A stretch of 64,000 nt of DNA from Candidatus Eremiobacteraceae bacterium (GCA_035295225.1 DATGJI010000058.1:1-64000); one strand, 5' to 3'; counted from the stretch's first letter, positions 26,163 to 35,118 are shown. Translations and numbers: made by a program. Notes: generated by a model from the letters alone, not told the origin.

Positions 26163-27475
26163 AGTCGGTAACTCGAATCGGCCTTGGCGCGGCGTTTGCA
26201 GTCGGTGCGCTCATCGGGGCCGTGACGATCGGTCCCGCGCGAGCGACCATCGAAGCGGCGATGAACTGCGCATCGTTCGGACCTTGCTTGGAATGGGATA
26301 ACTCGAAAGGCGGCGTCGGCGTGAAAGGCGTTTCGTCCGGCGGCGCCGGTCTCGAAGGCTTCACGAAGTTCAACAGCACCGGGAAGTCCGCGGGTAAAGC
26401 GGGTGTGGTCGGTCAGGACACGAGCACGAGCGGCGCGCTCAACTCCGGCGTGAGCGGTCTGTCGGTCAACGGCGCGGGTGTGACCGGCACTTCGACCAAC
26501 CTCAACGGCGTGCAAGGCTTCAGCGCCTCGGGAGCAAGCGGCGTTTACGGACAAAATTCAGTGGCGGGCGGTTTCGGCGTCGCCGGCCGGAACACGTCCT
26601 CCACCCACAACAGCAACAGCGCGGGAGTGCTCGCCGACGGAAGCACAGCGAGCGACGCATTACATGCGTTCGCATATGGTTCAAACGCAAACGCCGTGTA
26701 TGCATTTGCCCAACACGGCACCGCCCTGTTCGCGAATCAAGGGCCGAACGCGAGTGCCCCCGAGGTATTCGTCCAAGGCGGTTCCGGCAGTCTCAACGAC
26801 ATGATCGAAGCGGTGGACGCGAGCGGCTCGGACATCTTCGCGGTCACGTCACAAGACGGCACGCTCGTGACCTCGGGATTCGATGCGGAGAGCGGCTGTT
26901 GTAAGCCCGCGGGCGAGTTCACGTCGTCGGGCTCGAATCCAGTCGTCTGGATGTTCGCCGGCGAGGCGAACACGTCCGACTATGTCATGTCCGCATTCGA
27001 CGCGAACGACGCGATGCTCATGAACCTCGACGACAGCGGGAATCTCAAAATCTCCGGTCTGCTCACGACCGCGGGGGCGTGTCATTCGGGATGCGTGGTC
27101 GGTGGAAAACGGACGCGTTCGGTGTCGGAATATTCGGCTCTCGAAAGCGAGCCGACGGTCGAGGATACGGGCGACGCGGTGCTCATGGACGGCATCGCGC
27201 AAGTCGCGCTCGATCCGTCGTTCTCGAACGTGATCGATACGAACGCCGGCTATCGGGTGTTCGTCACGCCCGATGGTGATTGCCGCGGCCTGTACGTTGC
27301 ATCGCGCTCGCCCGGCGGTTTCATCGTACGCGAGCTCCAAGGCGGCCGCTCGAACGTGCCATTCGAATACCGGATCGTCGCAAAGCGCTTCGGTGTCGCT
27401 GCGCAACGGCTGCCGATGGTCACGGCGGCGCGCGCCGTCCGCTCGCGGCATGCGAGGACGATGCGGCCTCACTGA
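26159..27475 (+). CDS. Secreted GVxG-repeat surface protein, copy 2
   Basis: 438 residues, paralogue of the preceding gene. The signal peptide differs (GAAFAVGALIGAVTIGPARA). The repeat region is almost identical, including a 72-bp stretch that is identical at DNA level. The middle third (about 195-300) differs completely. The C-terminal Cys-containing domain (ACHSGC, GDCRGLYVA, REL-QGG) is conserved at a lower level. The ATG overlaps the first copy's stop, so both are co-translated. The pattern suggests duplication with selection for a variable middle. Confidence 0.83.
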   Translation: MKSVTRIGLGAAFAVGALIGAVTIGPARATIEAAMNCASFGPCLEWDNSKGGVGVKGVSSGGAGLEGFTKFNSTGKSAGKAGVVGQDTSTSGALNSGVSGLSVNGAGVTGTSTNLNGVQGFSASGASGVYGQNSVAGGFGVAGRNTSSTHNSNSAGVLADGSTASDALHAFAYGSNANAVYAFAQHGTALFANQGPNASAPEVFVQGGSGSLNDMIEAVDASGSDIFAVTSQDGTLVTSGFDAESGCCKPAGEFTSSGSNPVVWMFAGEANTSDYVMSAFDANDAMLMNLDDSGNLKISGLLTTAGACHSGCVVGGKRTRSVSEYSALESEPTVEDTGDAVLMDGIAQVALDPSFSNVIDTNAGYRVFVTPDGDCRGLYVASRSPGGFIVRELQGGRSNVPFEYRIVAKRFGVAAQRLPMVTAARAVRSRHARTMRPH

Positions 27476-27491
27476 ACAGCTTCCTTTGACG

Positions 27492-28088
27492 TCACCCCAA
27501 GCTCAAGTCGGGCGGGTTGCTGCGCGAAACCGCCCAGAGGAATTCCATGAGTGAACCTGCGGGCCGCGGCAGCCGCGCCGATCGCGCAAACGCAGTGACG
27601 AAAGCATCCTGCGTCGCGTGCGGCGCAAACTCAACGAGTCGTCGCAGCAATGTGTGGAGATTACCTTCGGTTTGGAGAGAACATTCTGCGCCTAACGTGT
27701 TTCGAAAATTGAACGAATCCGCGATGAGATAACAGATCTCGATGACGCCGGTCGCACGAAACGCGAGCGCGAAACTCGACGACTCGGTCGTTTCTTCATC
27801 GTAAGTGTGCCGAAAGAGCTCCTGGGTTGAATATGATCCGAATCTGGCCATTCGTGCCGACAGCAACGTGATCAGAGGAGGCAGCTTTCGAACGAGTCGA
27901 ACGGTTTCGCGACAAATTCGAGCGCCATGCAGCGATCGAATGTCCGCACCCGTAACGACTCTGTCCGAATTGTCGTCGAGCGAGATACGGCACACTCCGG
28001 CGCACGCAGTAAAGTCCATTCTTATGATGCGCGCATGAGGCGGCAAGTTCAGCGTTGCTAGCATAACATCGTCGCGTTGCGGGGTCAC
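27492..28088 (-). CDS. Hypothetical cytosolic protein
   Basis: 198 residues from a GTG at 28088, or 190 from an ATG at 28064. I do not recognise it. It has no signal peptide or TM helix, and three Cys (FTACAGVCRI, GARICRET). The C-terminal half looks all-helical (LLRRLVEFAPHATQDAFVTAF). Codon use is normal for the region. It is divergent from the exonuclease gene with 86 bp between the starts, and its end is 16 bp from the end of surface protein copy 2. Confidence 0.6.
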   Translation of the reverse strand: MTPQRDDVMLATLNLPPHARIIRMDFTACAGVCRISLDDNSDRVVTGADIRSLHGARICRETVRLVRKLPPLITLLSARMARFGSYSTQELFRHTYDEETTESSSFALAFRATGVIEICYLIADSFNFRNTLGAECSLQTEGNLHTLLRRLVEFAPHATQDAFVTAFARSARLPRPAGSLMEFLWAVSRSNPPDLSLG

Positions 28089-28174
28089 GATGAAGCCGCA
28101 TTCGCTGGCATCCAGAGTCTTTCATGGCGCGTCGCGGCGGGGATGGTGGCATTTAGGAGACGGAGGCGATCGCG

Positions 28175-29047
28175 TTGAACGAGCGTCGCGTGATCGTTCA
28201 TCTTGTCGACGGGACGTACGAGCTCTTTCGTCATTTTTACGGCCTGCGACGATTCACCAAAGGCAAGGACCGCCCGTTCGGCGGGGTCGTCGGGGTGCTC
28301 AACACGGCATTGCAGATGATCGAAAACGGCGCCACGCATATAGGCGTCGGGACCGATCACGTCATCGAATCATTTCGAAACAAGCTCTGGAGCGGTTACA
28401 AGACGGGCGACGGCGTCGAACACGCGCTGCGCGCGCAATTCGAGCCGCTCGAAGACGGTCTCGCGGCGATGGGCGTGGCTGTTTGGCCGATGATCGAGCT
28501 CGAGGCCGACGACGCGCTCGCTTCTGCGGCGACCATCGCCGCCAAGGATCGTCGCGTAAAGCAGATCCGCATCTGGACGCCCGACAAGGACCTCGCGCAG
28601 TGCGTGCGCGGCGACCGCGTCGTCCAAATGTATGACCGAAAAACCAATGCCGTTCGCAATGCCGACGGCGTTGTGGCAAAATTCGGCGTACCGCCCACGC
28701 TGATCCCCGATTACCTTGCGCTTGTCGGGGACAGCGCGGACGGTTATCCGGGCATCGCCGGCATCGGGCCGAGGGGCGCGGCGGGCCTCCTCAACCGATA
28801 CGGCAAGCTCGAACGCTTTCCGCGGAACGCGCTCGGCGATCGCCGCGAGCTTGCGCTGCTTTTCAAAAAACTGGCGACGCTTAGAACCGATGCCAAGCTG
28901 TTCCGTAAGATCGACGCCCTGGAGTGGCATCGTCCGACAAAGAACTTCGACGCCTTTTGCGATCGCATCGCCGCACCCAATCTCTTGACCCGCGCGACGA
29001 AGCTGGCCGCAAGCGGGAAGCCGCGCAATCGCTTACCGAAGGTCTAG
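28175..29047 (+). CDS. 5'-3' exonuclease (PIN/flap endonuclease-like with H3TH)
   Basis: 290 residues from a TTG with GGAGACGGAGG upstream. It resembles the stand-alone 5'-3' exonuclease family related to the DNA polymerase I N-terminal domain. The acidic first strand is IVHLVDGTYELFRHFYG, and later acidic sites are IELEADDALASAA and WTPDKDLAQCV. The helix-three-turn DNA clamp is LVGDSADGYPGIAGIGPRGAAGLL. It would remove 5' flaps or RNA primers. It is an isolated gene. Confidence 0.9.
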   Translation: MNERRVIVHLVDGTYELFRHFYGLRRFTKGKDRPFGGVVGVLNTALQMIENGATHIGVGTDHVIESFRNKLWSGYKTGDGVEHALRAQFEPLEDGLAAMGVAVWPMIELEADDALASAATIAAKDRRVKQIRIWTPDKDLAQCVRGDRVVQMYDRKTNAVRNADGVVAKFGVPPTLIPDYLALVGDSADGYPGIAGIGPRGAAGLLNRYGKLERFPRNALGDRRELALLFKKLATLRTDAKLFRKIDALEWHRPTKNFDAFCDRIAAPNLLTRATKLAASGKPRNRLPKV

Positions 29048-29068
29048 CTTACGAGCTATGCGCTCGCC

Positions 29069-29785
29069 TCACGGCGAAACAGGCGCTATCCGGGCGAGCG
29101 ATCCGTCGGACCAGTGAGACACCGGAATGGCGATCGTCACCGGCTCGTACCGGCGAAAATAAGCGATGTCCGATGGCCCGAAGATCGGCGACCCCTTAAA
29201 GCCTGCGGCCCACGTGCTCATTTGGTCGTACGCGATGAACGGCATGACGTGTGGATGCCACGGCCCGTCCGCACCGAGCAGGTAGCCGTATTTCGACAAC
29301 ATGAGCGCAAACGACCCGGGAGCGGGGTCGGTGAATTGGTGGTCGTCGTAGGCGGCTTTACACTTCGCGGCGATCTCTTCGCGCGTGGCACCTGCGATCG
29401 CCCAGTTCGTCCGCGCGAGGTACTGCGGGAGCACACTTTGCACGGCCGGCGGATTGAGACACGCTGGACCGAGACCGCGCGGGTTCCAAAATTCGGGATC
29501 GTCAAGACCGGCCGACCACGGCCGCCCGACAAAACAAACCCAGCCGTTCGTGCCTTTGGCAGCGACAACGTAGCCTTTGGGCGTCAGCACGAGATACTCG
29601 GCATCGTCGGAGACGGACGCCGGCGCCGCGGTGCGAGCCAAGGCGATTTCGGCCGCCGCGCTCGACATCAAATACTTCGCGAGCGGCGCCATCGCGGGAT
29701 ACGTGTCCGCCTGCGCTGCTTGGCTATTCGCGACGGCGCACGACGCAAGCAACGAAGCAAGAGCAAGAGACGCGAGGTTCTTCAT
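29069..29785 (-). CDS. Secreted hypothetical protein
   Basis: 238 residues with a signal peptide (LASLALASLLASCAVANSQAA). The mature part has paired Cys (VCFVGRPW, PACLNPP, AKCKAAY) and conserved-looking text such as NPRGLGPACLNPPAVQSVLPQYLART and GYLLGADGPWHPHVMPF. I recognise a family of exported proteins of unknown function common in soil bacteria, but no activity. GGAGG lies close upstream of the ATG. It is divergent from the LytS-type kinase. Confidence 0.75.
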   Translation of the reverse strand: MKNLASLALASLLASCAVANSQAAQADTYPAMAPLAKYLMSSAAAEIALARTAAPASVSDDAEYLVLTPKGYVVAAKGTNGWVCFVGRPWSAGLDDPEFWNPRGLGPACLNPPAVQSVLPQYLARTNWAIAGATREEIAAKCKAAYDDHQFTDPAPGSFALMLSKYGYLLGADGPWHPHVMPFIAYDQMSTWAAGFKGSPIFGPSDIAYFRRYEPVTIAIPVSHWSDGSLARIAPVSP

Positions 29786-29875
29786 GGGGCCTCCTCAGTA
29801 ATCTACGCCATAATGACCTTGGATGCGGCCGCCGGCGCGGGTTTGCGGTGGGTCGCCTCGAAGCGGTCGCTAATC

Positions 29876-29945
29876 CTAGTCTCGCATCGCGCAGCCGCCC
29901 GCGGCGAGTCCGCTGCCTGCGCGGTTATGGGCGTTGACTGCATGG
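29876..29945 (+). promoter_or_regulatory. 70-bp intergenic element, copy A (upstream of two-component operon)
   Basis: This stretch aligns without gaps to 34058-34127 with 56 of 70 bases the same. It lies between the divergent secreted-protein gene and the histidine kinase gene, about 40 bp before the kinase start. It begins CTAGTCTCGCAT and contains CGGTT...GGCGTT...ACTGCA. It is probably a regulator-binding region; the bound protein is not known. Confidence 0.55.
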
Positions 29946-29986
29946 AACTATTCACGTGCGTCGCCGCCGGTTAAGATAGCATCGAA

Positions 29987-31096
29987 ATGCTCGAACGAAA
30001 CGCCGGTTTGCGGCTTGCTCCCAAGGTATGGATCCCCATCGCCTGGCTGGCTTTCGCCCTCGCCGATGCAGCGAAGACGGTCGGCTCTATGCACGCGGAA
30101 GGTATGCATCACTACTGGGTGACGCTCTACGCGGTCGAAGTCCTGTCTTGGTTGCCCTGGGCGTTCGCCCTACCGTTGATCGTGTGGCTTTCCGACCGCC
30201 TACACGATGTCAAGCCTGTGCTCGCGTGGACCGGACACGTCATAGCGGCGGCGTTGATCGGACTCGCTTACACCGTGTGGTCCGATCAACTGACACTCCG
30301 CTTTCAACCGTTCGCTCCGCAATTCGCGCATTGGACCCCGACATGGCCGGCCGATTTCTACGACAACTTGATGCTGACGCTCGTGCTTTATGCGTTAGCG
30401 CTCCTCGGTCATTGGCTGATCGAGTCGCGCGCGAAGGTCTCTGCGCGCGAAACCGAGGTCGCGCAGTTGAACGAGCAGCTCGCGCAAGCGCGCCTCCTTG
30501 CATTGCGCAGTCAGGTCGAGCCGCACTTTCTTTTCAACTCGCTCAACGCGCTGGCCGGGCTGATTCGAGAAGGGCGAGCCGATGCGGCCGTTCAGACGGT
30601 GGTGCAGCTGAGCGACTTCTTGCGACGAACACTCTCGGCCGCGAGCCGGCAGGAAGTTCCGCTCGCCGACGAGGTTGAATTCGCTCGACGCTACCTCACG
30701 ATCCAGCAGACGCGCTTCGCCGACCGGCTGCGGCTCGACTTCGACGTGCAAGATGGGCTGCAGAACGCTGCGGTGCCCAATCTGATCCTGCAACCGCTCG
30801 TGGAAAACGCGGTCAAGCACGGGATTGCCAAACGCACGGAGGGCGGTTCCGTACGAGTCGCGGCATCCGCCTCGGGAGAATCGCTCGACCTGTATGTCGC
30901 AAACGACGGCCCGAGCCTGCCCGACGATTGGAATCAGCGCGAACGGAGCATCGGCATCGCCAACGTCTGCCGGCGTCTTCACAGTCTCTACGGCGACGCG
31001 TCGAGCTTTGACATCCGCAATCGCAATGGCGGCGGTGTGGAGATCGCTATCCGGATTCCGCTCCGCGTGATCGGCAGCGCTGAAGGGCGCACGTGA
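29987..31096 (+). CDS. LytS/YehU-type sensor histidine kinase
   Basis: 369 residues. Four membrane helices (about 11-30, 48-70, 77-98, 124-145), a short coiled coil (ETEVAQLNEQLAQARLLALR), then the His_kinase (PF06580) domain with phospho-acceptor H180 in QVEPHFLFNSLNALAGLI. The HATPase has LQPLVENAVKHGIAKR (N-box) and ERSIGIANVCRRL (G-box). It has no extracellular sensor domain, so the signal is probably sensed in or at the membrane. The stop overlaps the response regulator GTG start by 4 bp (GTGA). Confidence 0.93.
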   Translation: MLERNAGLRLAPKVWIPIAWLAFALADAAKTVGSMHAEGMHHYWVTLYAVEVLSWLPWAFALPLIVWLSDRLHDVKPVLAWTGHVIAAALIGLAYTVWSDQLTLRFQPFAPQFAHWTPTWPADFYDNLMLTLVLYALALLGHWLIESRAKVSARETEVAQLNEQLAQARLLALRSQVEPHFLFNSLNALAGLIREGRADAAVQTVVQLSDFLRRTLSAASRQEVPLADEVEFARRYLTIQQTRFADRLRLDFDVQDGLQNAAVPNLILQPLVENAVKHGIAKRTEGGSVRVAASASGESLDLYVANDGPSLPDDWNQRERSIGIANVCRRLHSLYGDASSFDIRNRNGGGVEIAIRIPLRVIGSAEGRT

Positions 31097-31821
31097 GCCA
31101 GGCGATGTTTCGCGCGCTCGTCGTCGACGACGAACCGCTCTCGCGCAGCAGCGTCGTCGCAGAATTGCGCGTCGATCCTGATGTGGCGCTGGCCGGCGAG
31201 TGCGGCTCCGGCGCACAGGCGCTGGCCGACATCCGCCGGCTGCGCCCTGACCTCGTCTTTCTCGACGTCGAGATGCCCGAATGTGGCGGGTTCGATGTCC
31301 TCGAAATGCTCGGGACCGAGGTTCCGCCGGCTGTCGTCTTTGTGACCGCGTATGACCAGTACGCGATCCAAGCCTTCGCGGTCGGCGCATTGGATTATCT
31401 GCTCAAACCTTTCGACGCCGCGCGTTTCACGATCGCGCTGAAGCGCGCGAAGGACCGGATCACTGCTTACCGCGCTGTGCCGCGCGCGGCACAACGGCTC
31501 GCGATCAAGAGCATCGGCGGGGTCATTTTTGTGAATATCGCGGACATCGATTGGATCGAAGCATGTGACTATTACTCCCGTCTGCACGTCGGGGGAAAGA
31601 CGCACCTCATCCGGCGCAGCATGGCAGACCTGGAAAGGGACTTGCTTCCCTATGCGTTCCGCCGCGTCCATCGTTCGACCATCGTGAACATCGAGCGAGT
31701 GCGCGCTTTGGCGCTGAACGACGCAGGCGAGTACGACGTGCATCTGCACGACGGCTCGGAGCATCGCGTGAGCCGCAGTCATCGGCGCGAGCTCCAGGCA
31801 GCCCTCGAACAAGGAGAGTAG
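31093..31821 (+). CDS. LytTR-family response regulator
   Basis: 242 residues from a GTG. Receiver: D12/D13 acidic pair, phospho-acceptor D58 (LVFLDVEMPECGGFDV), T/K switch residues in FVTAYDQ and LLKPFDAARF. C-terminal LytTR DNA-binding domain (about 133-238): DIDWIEACDYYSRLHVGG, LIRRSMADLERDLLP and FRRVHRSTIVNIERV. It pairs with the preceding kinase. Candidate targets are the two 70-bp elements at 29876 and 34058, because both lie in this locus and one is upstream of its own operon; this is inference. Confidence 0.93.
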   Translation: MSQAMFRALVVDDEPLSRSSVVAELRVDPDVALAGECGSGAQALADIRRLRPDLVFLDVEMPECGGFDVLEMLGTEVPPAVVFVTAYDQYAIQAFAVGALDYLLKPFDAARFTIALKRAKDRITAYRAVPRAAQRLAIKSIGGVIFVNIADIDWIEACDYYSRLHVGGKTHLIRRSMADLERDLLPYAFRRVHRSTIVNIERVRALALNDAGEYDVHLHDGSEHRVSRSHRRELQAALEQGE

Positions 31822-31844
31822 CGCACGACGGCGCTCCGCCACGA

Positions 31845-34052
31845 TCACGAACCTTTGCCGGCGCCGATGTAACGTATGAGTTTGACGTACAACGCGGGGA
31901 CTGTCGATAGGCGGCTCGGATCTCCGTAGACCACGTACAGCTCGTTCGGGCCGCGAAAGAAATGGAATGCGGCGGAGAGGTTCGTCGCGTCGTCCGTCGC
32001 CGTGCATCCCGGGTTCGTCGGATAGAAGACGTTGACGCTCCCCCGGCACACGGAGGGCGTGAACGCGCTTGCCGGACCGATCGGCGCAAAGGCATACGGC
32101 TGCGTCGTCCCTAGAATCCGGCGCGCGCCGAGATCCACGGAGAGCGACCGGTTGAATTGGAAGTTGAGGCTCGCGCGGTCGAGCCACTGCTTTGTGCTCG
32201 GTTCATCCGAGAGTGCCGACACGTAGCTCGTGTCGTCCGCTTCCAATACAAGCGTCGTCCGCTTGCCGAGCGGCAACGCAAACGATCTCGACCACGAGTC
32301 CAAGCGACCGTGATAGTATTCGCCGGTCAAATACATGATCGTGGACGGGTTGGATGTGTTCGCCGCATATTGCGCCATGAAACCGCCGGCGTTATACGGC
32401 AAGAACTCTTGCGAGCATGTGGACGGCGACTGAGGAACGCACGTTTGCAGCGAAGAGATGCCCTGCATACCCGTCAGCGTTATCAGGTCCTTGAAGTCGA
32501 TGCGCGCGCTATCAGAGAAATCAGACTGATTCACGGTGCCGCCCGGCGCATGAAAGCGATCCGCACTAACCGAGAACGCGACGTCGAGCACGCGAGCCGT
32601 CTGCGAGAAGTTGACTTGCTTGCTCGCAACGCTCGTGTAGCCGGCAATGCCGGGCTCCCCGGGCGGCTGGTTTGCATAGCCGTCGGCGGGGAAGAACTGC
32701 GAACCCATCTTCTGCAGCGCGACGGCCGCCAACCCAGTCGAGGTCTGGTAGTATTCGCCGAAGTCGGCGTACCCGGCTTGGCCCGGCGCGGTGACGGACG
32801 TTCCGCTCTCCGATGCGACGTTGGCGAACGACGTGAAGTGGCTGTGCGGGTTGAAGAGCGAGATACTTTCTTCGCCGACGAGATCGCGGAAGCCCGTGTC
32901 GGTCGCGTCGACGCCGACGCGTTGCGCGCCGACGGTCAGTTCCTGGTGCGCGTCGCTCGCAAAGAGCGCGAGTGCGTTGTCGTGCCGGTCTTCGCCGATA
33001 GCATCGAAGGTGCCGAACGACAGCGTTCCTTGGCGCCCTTCGGCGCCGAAGCCGTCGCTGAAAGTCGGGATCACCGGCGTATAGAGCACCGTCATGGGGG
33101 CGTTGATATCGGCCTGCTGTCCGAAATTCGATGCGGCTTGTGTGAAGAAGGGTCGGACTTCAGAGAAGCGTCGCGCGAACTCCGTGGGCGAGATGGATTG
33201 CTGGTCGATCTCGACGTTTGAGAAGTCCGGATGCGCGGTGCCGAAAAGCGAGGACGATCCCGTGACGGGAATCGAGACGTCGGCGCCGACGTGCGATGTG
33301 GAGCCGCCGGCCGCGGCCGACGCGACTTCGCCCAAACCGTACAATTGCAATCGCGGATGAAGAGCCGGCGCTTGCGCCTCTTCGATACCGGCGACGTGCC
33401 CGGCGTAACGCGCGTCCATGGGATTGGCCTGCTCGGAGTTGAGCTCCCAGACGTAATTACTGTTGGAAGCGACGACAATGCGATGGAACTGCATGCGCCA
33501 CGAGGCGTTCTTCTGCACGTGCATTGCACTCAATGGTATCTTCAGGATCGCGATGTAGCCGTCACTCGTCCGGTGACCGAACGCAAACCACGTCGGCGCG
33601 TAGGCGGAGTTCTCGCTCGAAGATTGATCCCGAGCACCGAAGGGGTTCGTCGCGAACCAATAGGCGAAACCGTTCAACCCATTCGGCCAAATATGGACCA
33701 TGACGGCGTCGCCGTTGAGCACGCCGGTGCCGTCGGTCAACTGCGTCACGGTCATCGGTTCGCGTTGCTTGGCCTCAAAGGCGACGTAGAGCGCGCTGCC
33801 GTAGCGCCCAATGCGCACGGTCGTGTCCTCCGGCGCGGGCTTGTGATATGTCGCCTCGTAGGTGAGGTGAACCGCCGCCGCCGAACTCCACGCGCCGTCG
33901 AGCGCCGCATCGAGGGGCGGCTCAGTCGGGAGCAAAGGCACCGTCACCGTGGGAGCGGCGTCGGACTCGGCACCAGCGAACGCGACGAACGGAACGCACG
34001 CAAGAATCATGAGTACCGCCGAGGCAAGTGCCGTGCGAAAACAAACCATCAT
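31845..34052 (-). CDS. CBM9-like/DUF5916 outer-membrane-type protein
   Basis: 735 residues from the ATG at 34052; a second ATG follows directly. A signal peptide (TALASAVLMILACVPFVAFAGA) precedes a CBM9-like jelly-roll (about 35-230: PPLDAALDGAWSSAAAVHLTY, RIGRYGSALYVAFEAKQ, NGDAVMVHI). The C-terminal two-thirds is a DUF5916-type predicted beta-barrel (SNVEIDQQSISPTEFARRFSEVRPFF, then alternating strands to the end). The family is thought to be in the outer membrane, possibly for glycan or peptide handling. It converges with the LytTR regulator, and its 5' end lies next to element B. Confidence 0.82.
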   Translation of the reverse strand: MMVCFRTALASAVLMILACVPFVAFAGAESDAAPTVTVPLLPTEPPLDAALDGAWSSAAAVHLTYEATYHKPAPEDTTVRIGRYGSALYVAFEAKQREPMTVTQLTDGTGVLNGDAVMVHIWPNGLNGFAYWFATNPFGARDQSSSENSAYAPTWFAFGHRTSDGYIAILKIPLSAMHVQKNASWRMQFHRIVVASNSNYVWELNSEQANPMDARYAGHVAGIEEAQAPALHPRLQLYGLGEVASAAAGGSTSHVGADVSIPVTGSSSLFGTAHPDFSNVEIDQQSISPTEFARRFSEVRPFFTQAASNFGQQADINAPMTVLYTPVIPTFSDGFGAEGRQGTLSFGTFDAIGEDRHDNALALFASDAHQELTVGAQRVGVDATDTGFRDLVGEESISLFNPHSHFTSFANVASESGTSVTAPGQAGYADFGEYYQTSTGLAAVALQKMGSQFFPADGYANQPPGEPGIAGYTSVASKQVNFSQTARVLDVAFSVSADRFHAPGGTVNQSDFSDSARIDFKDLITLTGMQGISSLQTCVPQSPSTCSQEFLPYNAGGFMAQYAANTSNPSTIMYLTGEYYHGRLDSWSRSFALPLGKRTTLVLEADDTSYVSALSDEPSTKQWLDRASLNFQFNRSLSVDLGARRILGTTQPYAFAPIGPASAFTPSVCRGSVNVFYPTNPGCTATDDATNLSAAFHFFRGPNELYVVYGDPSRLSTVPALYVKLIRYIGAGKGS

Positions 34053-34057
34053 GCATA

Positions 34058-34127
34058 CTAGTCTCGCATTGCGCACCGGCGCGCCGCGAGTCCCCTCCCT
34101 GCACGGTTCCAGGCGTTTACTGCACAG
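34058..34127 (+). promoter_or_regulatory. 70-bp intergenic element, copy B
   Basis: Gap-free 80 percent match to 29876-29945. It sits between the divergent starts of the DUF5916 gene (5 bp away) and the DUF899 gene. The most conserved blocks are CTAGTCTCGCAT at the left and CGGTT, GGCGTT and ACTGCA at the right. It may be an operator or part of the DUF5916 promoter. Confidence 0.55.
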
Positions 34128-34144
34128 CGCCGGTAGAGCGGCGT

Positions 34145-34212
34145 ACCCGTATCTTTTTGATGGCCGCAATCGTCTTCATGACAGTACCGACGCTTTCAAA
34201 AGGGGATGACAA
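34145..34212 (+). promoter_or_regulatory. ECF-type promoter and leader, copy 1
   Basis: ACCCGTATC at 34145-34153, 17 nt, then CGTC at 34171-34174, followed by TTCATGACAG-ACCGA and an AGGGGATG Shine-Dalgarno before the ATG at 34213. The same order, spacing and leader occur upstream of the sigma-factor unit at 36352. CGTC is a common -10 core for ECF sigma factors. I infer that the local ECF factor drives both units. Confidence 0.6.
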
Positions 34213-34947
34213 ATGACCGACCGGTTACTGGACGCACCTCCTGTCGTATCGCCTGAGGAGTGGGAAGTCGCCCGCCAGCAGCTGCTGGTAAAGGAAAAAG
34301 CTTCCACCCGCTCACGCGACGCGCTCGCCGCGGAGCGGCGGCGGATGCCGTGGATGAAGGTCGAGAAAAACTATGCGTTCGACTCACCCAAAGGCAAGGT
34401 TGGACTACTCGACTTGTTCGAAGGACGCCGCCAACTGGTGATCTATCGGGCGTTTTTCGAACCCGGCGTGTACGGCTGGCCTGAGCACGCCTGTCGCGGC
34501 TGCTCGTTGATGGCCGATCAGGTCGCGCACGTCTCGCACCTTCACGCGCGAGGCACGAGCTTCGCGTACGCTTCGCGCGCTCCGCAAGCCGACATCGATC
34601 GCTTGAAAGTGCGGATGGGCTGGGCCATGCCGTGGTATACGATCACCGACGGTTTCGACGCCGACTTCGGCGTTGACGAATGGCACGGCACCAACGTCTT
34701 CTTCCGCGACGGCGAGAACGTGTATCGGACGTACTTCCTCAACAATCGCGGAGACGAGGCTCTGGGAAGCACGTGGGCCTACCTCGACATCACGCCGCTC
34801 GGGCGTCAAGAGAACTGGGAAGATTCACCGCCGGGTTATCCGCAGACCGAGCCTTACAAATGGTGGAATTGGCACGACTCGTATGGAGCGGAGCAAGACG
34901 GCAAGTGGAGCGACGTCGTGGATGCCGCGCAGGAGACGCTGACGTGA
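34213..34947 (+). CDS. DUF899 family thioredoxin-fold protein
   Basis: 244 residues. Family text throughout: SPEEWEVARQQLLVKEKAST, RRRMPWMKVEKNYAFDSPKG, LLDLFEGRRQLVIYRAFFEP, then HACRGCSLMADQVAHVSHLHARG (a CxxC) and MPWYTITDGFDADFGVDEWHG. DUF899 proteins have a thioredoxin-like fold and CxxC of unproved activity. A good Shine-Dalgarno precedes the ATG. The stop overlaps the start of a 43-residue membrane-protein gene (GTGA). Confidence 0.9.
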   Translation: MTDRLLDAPPVVSPEEWEVARQQLLVKEKASTRSRDALAAERRRMPWMKVEKNYAFDSPKGKVGLLDLFEGRRQLVIYRAFFEPGVYGWPEHACRGCSLMADQVAHVSHLHARGTSFAYASRAPQADIDRLKVRMGWAMPWYTITDGFDADFGVDEWHGTNVFFRDGENVYRTYFLNNRGDEALGSTWAYLDITPLGRQENWEDSPPGYPQTEPYKWWNWHDSYGAEQDGKWSDVVDAAQETLT

Positions 34948-35075
34948 TCGTGCTCGCGCACATCGGGGCGGTGCCGGTGGAAGAGATGTTGGCTCCGCTT
35001 GCGAGCGGAGCCGGCGCGGGAACGGTGATATGGCTCGCCGCCTTGCTAAGGAGGGCTTTGCGAAGGCGTCGCTGA
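34944..35075 (+). CDS. 43-residue membrane protein, translationally coupled to DUF899 gene
   Basis: GTG at 34944 overlaps the DUF899 stop by 4 bp. The product starts MIVLAHIGAVPVEEMLAPLA, continues with a hydrophobic helix (GAGTVIWLAALL) and ends with a strongly basic tail RRALRRRR. This matches a pattern I know from tiny proteins in actinobacteria and related groups (a HIGG-PVEE start, one TM, Arg-rich end). A single membrane segment with an inside-positive C-terminus is likely. The function is unknown. Confidence 0.65.
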   Translation: MIVLAHIGAVPVEEMLAPLASGAGAGTVIWLAALLRRALRRRR

Positions 35076-35118
35076 GAGGTGACGCACTAAGCCGGTCATG
35101 CCGTACCGGTCGCGAGTC

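Noticed and set aside
32157-33221. 354-codon plus frame antisense to the DUF5916 gene
   Set aside because: Arg-rich text without motifs, fully inside the real gene on the other strand.
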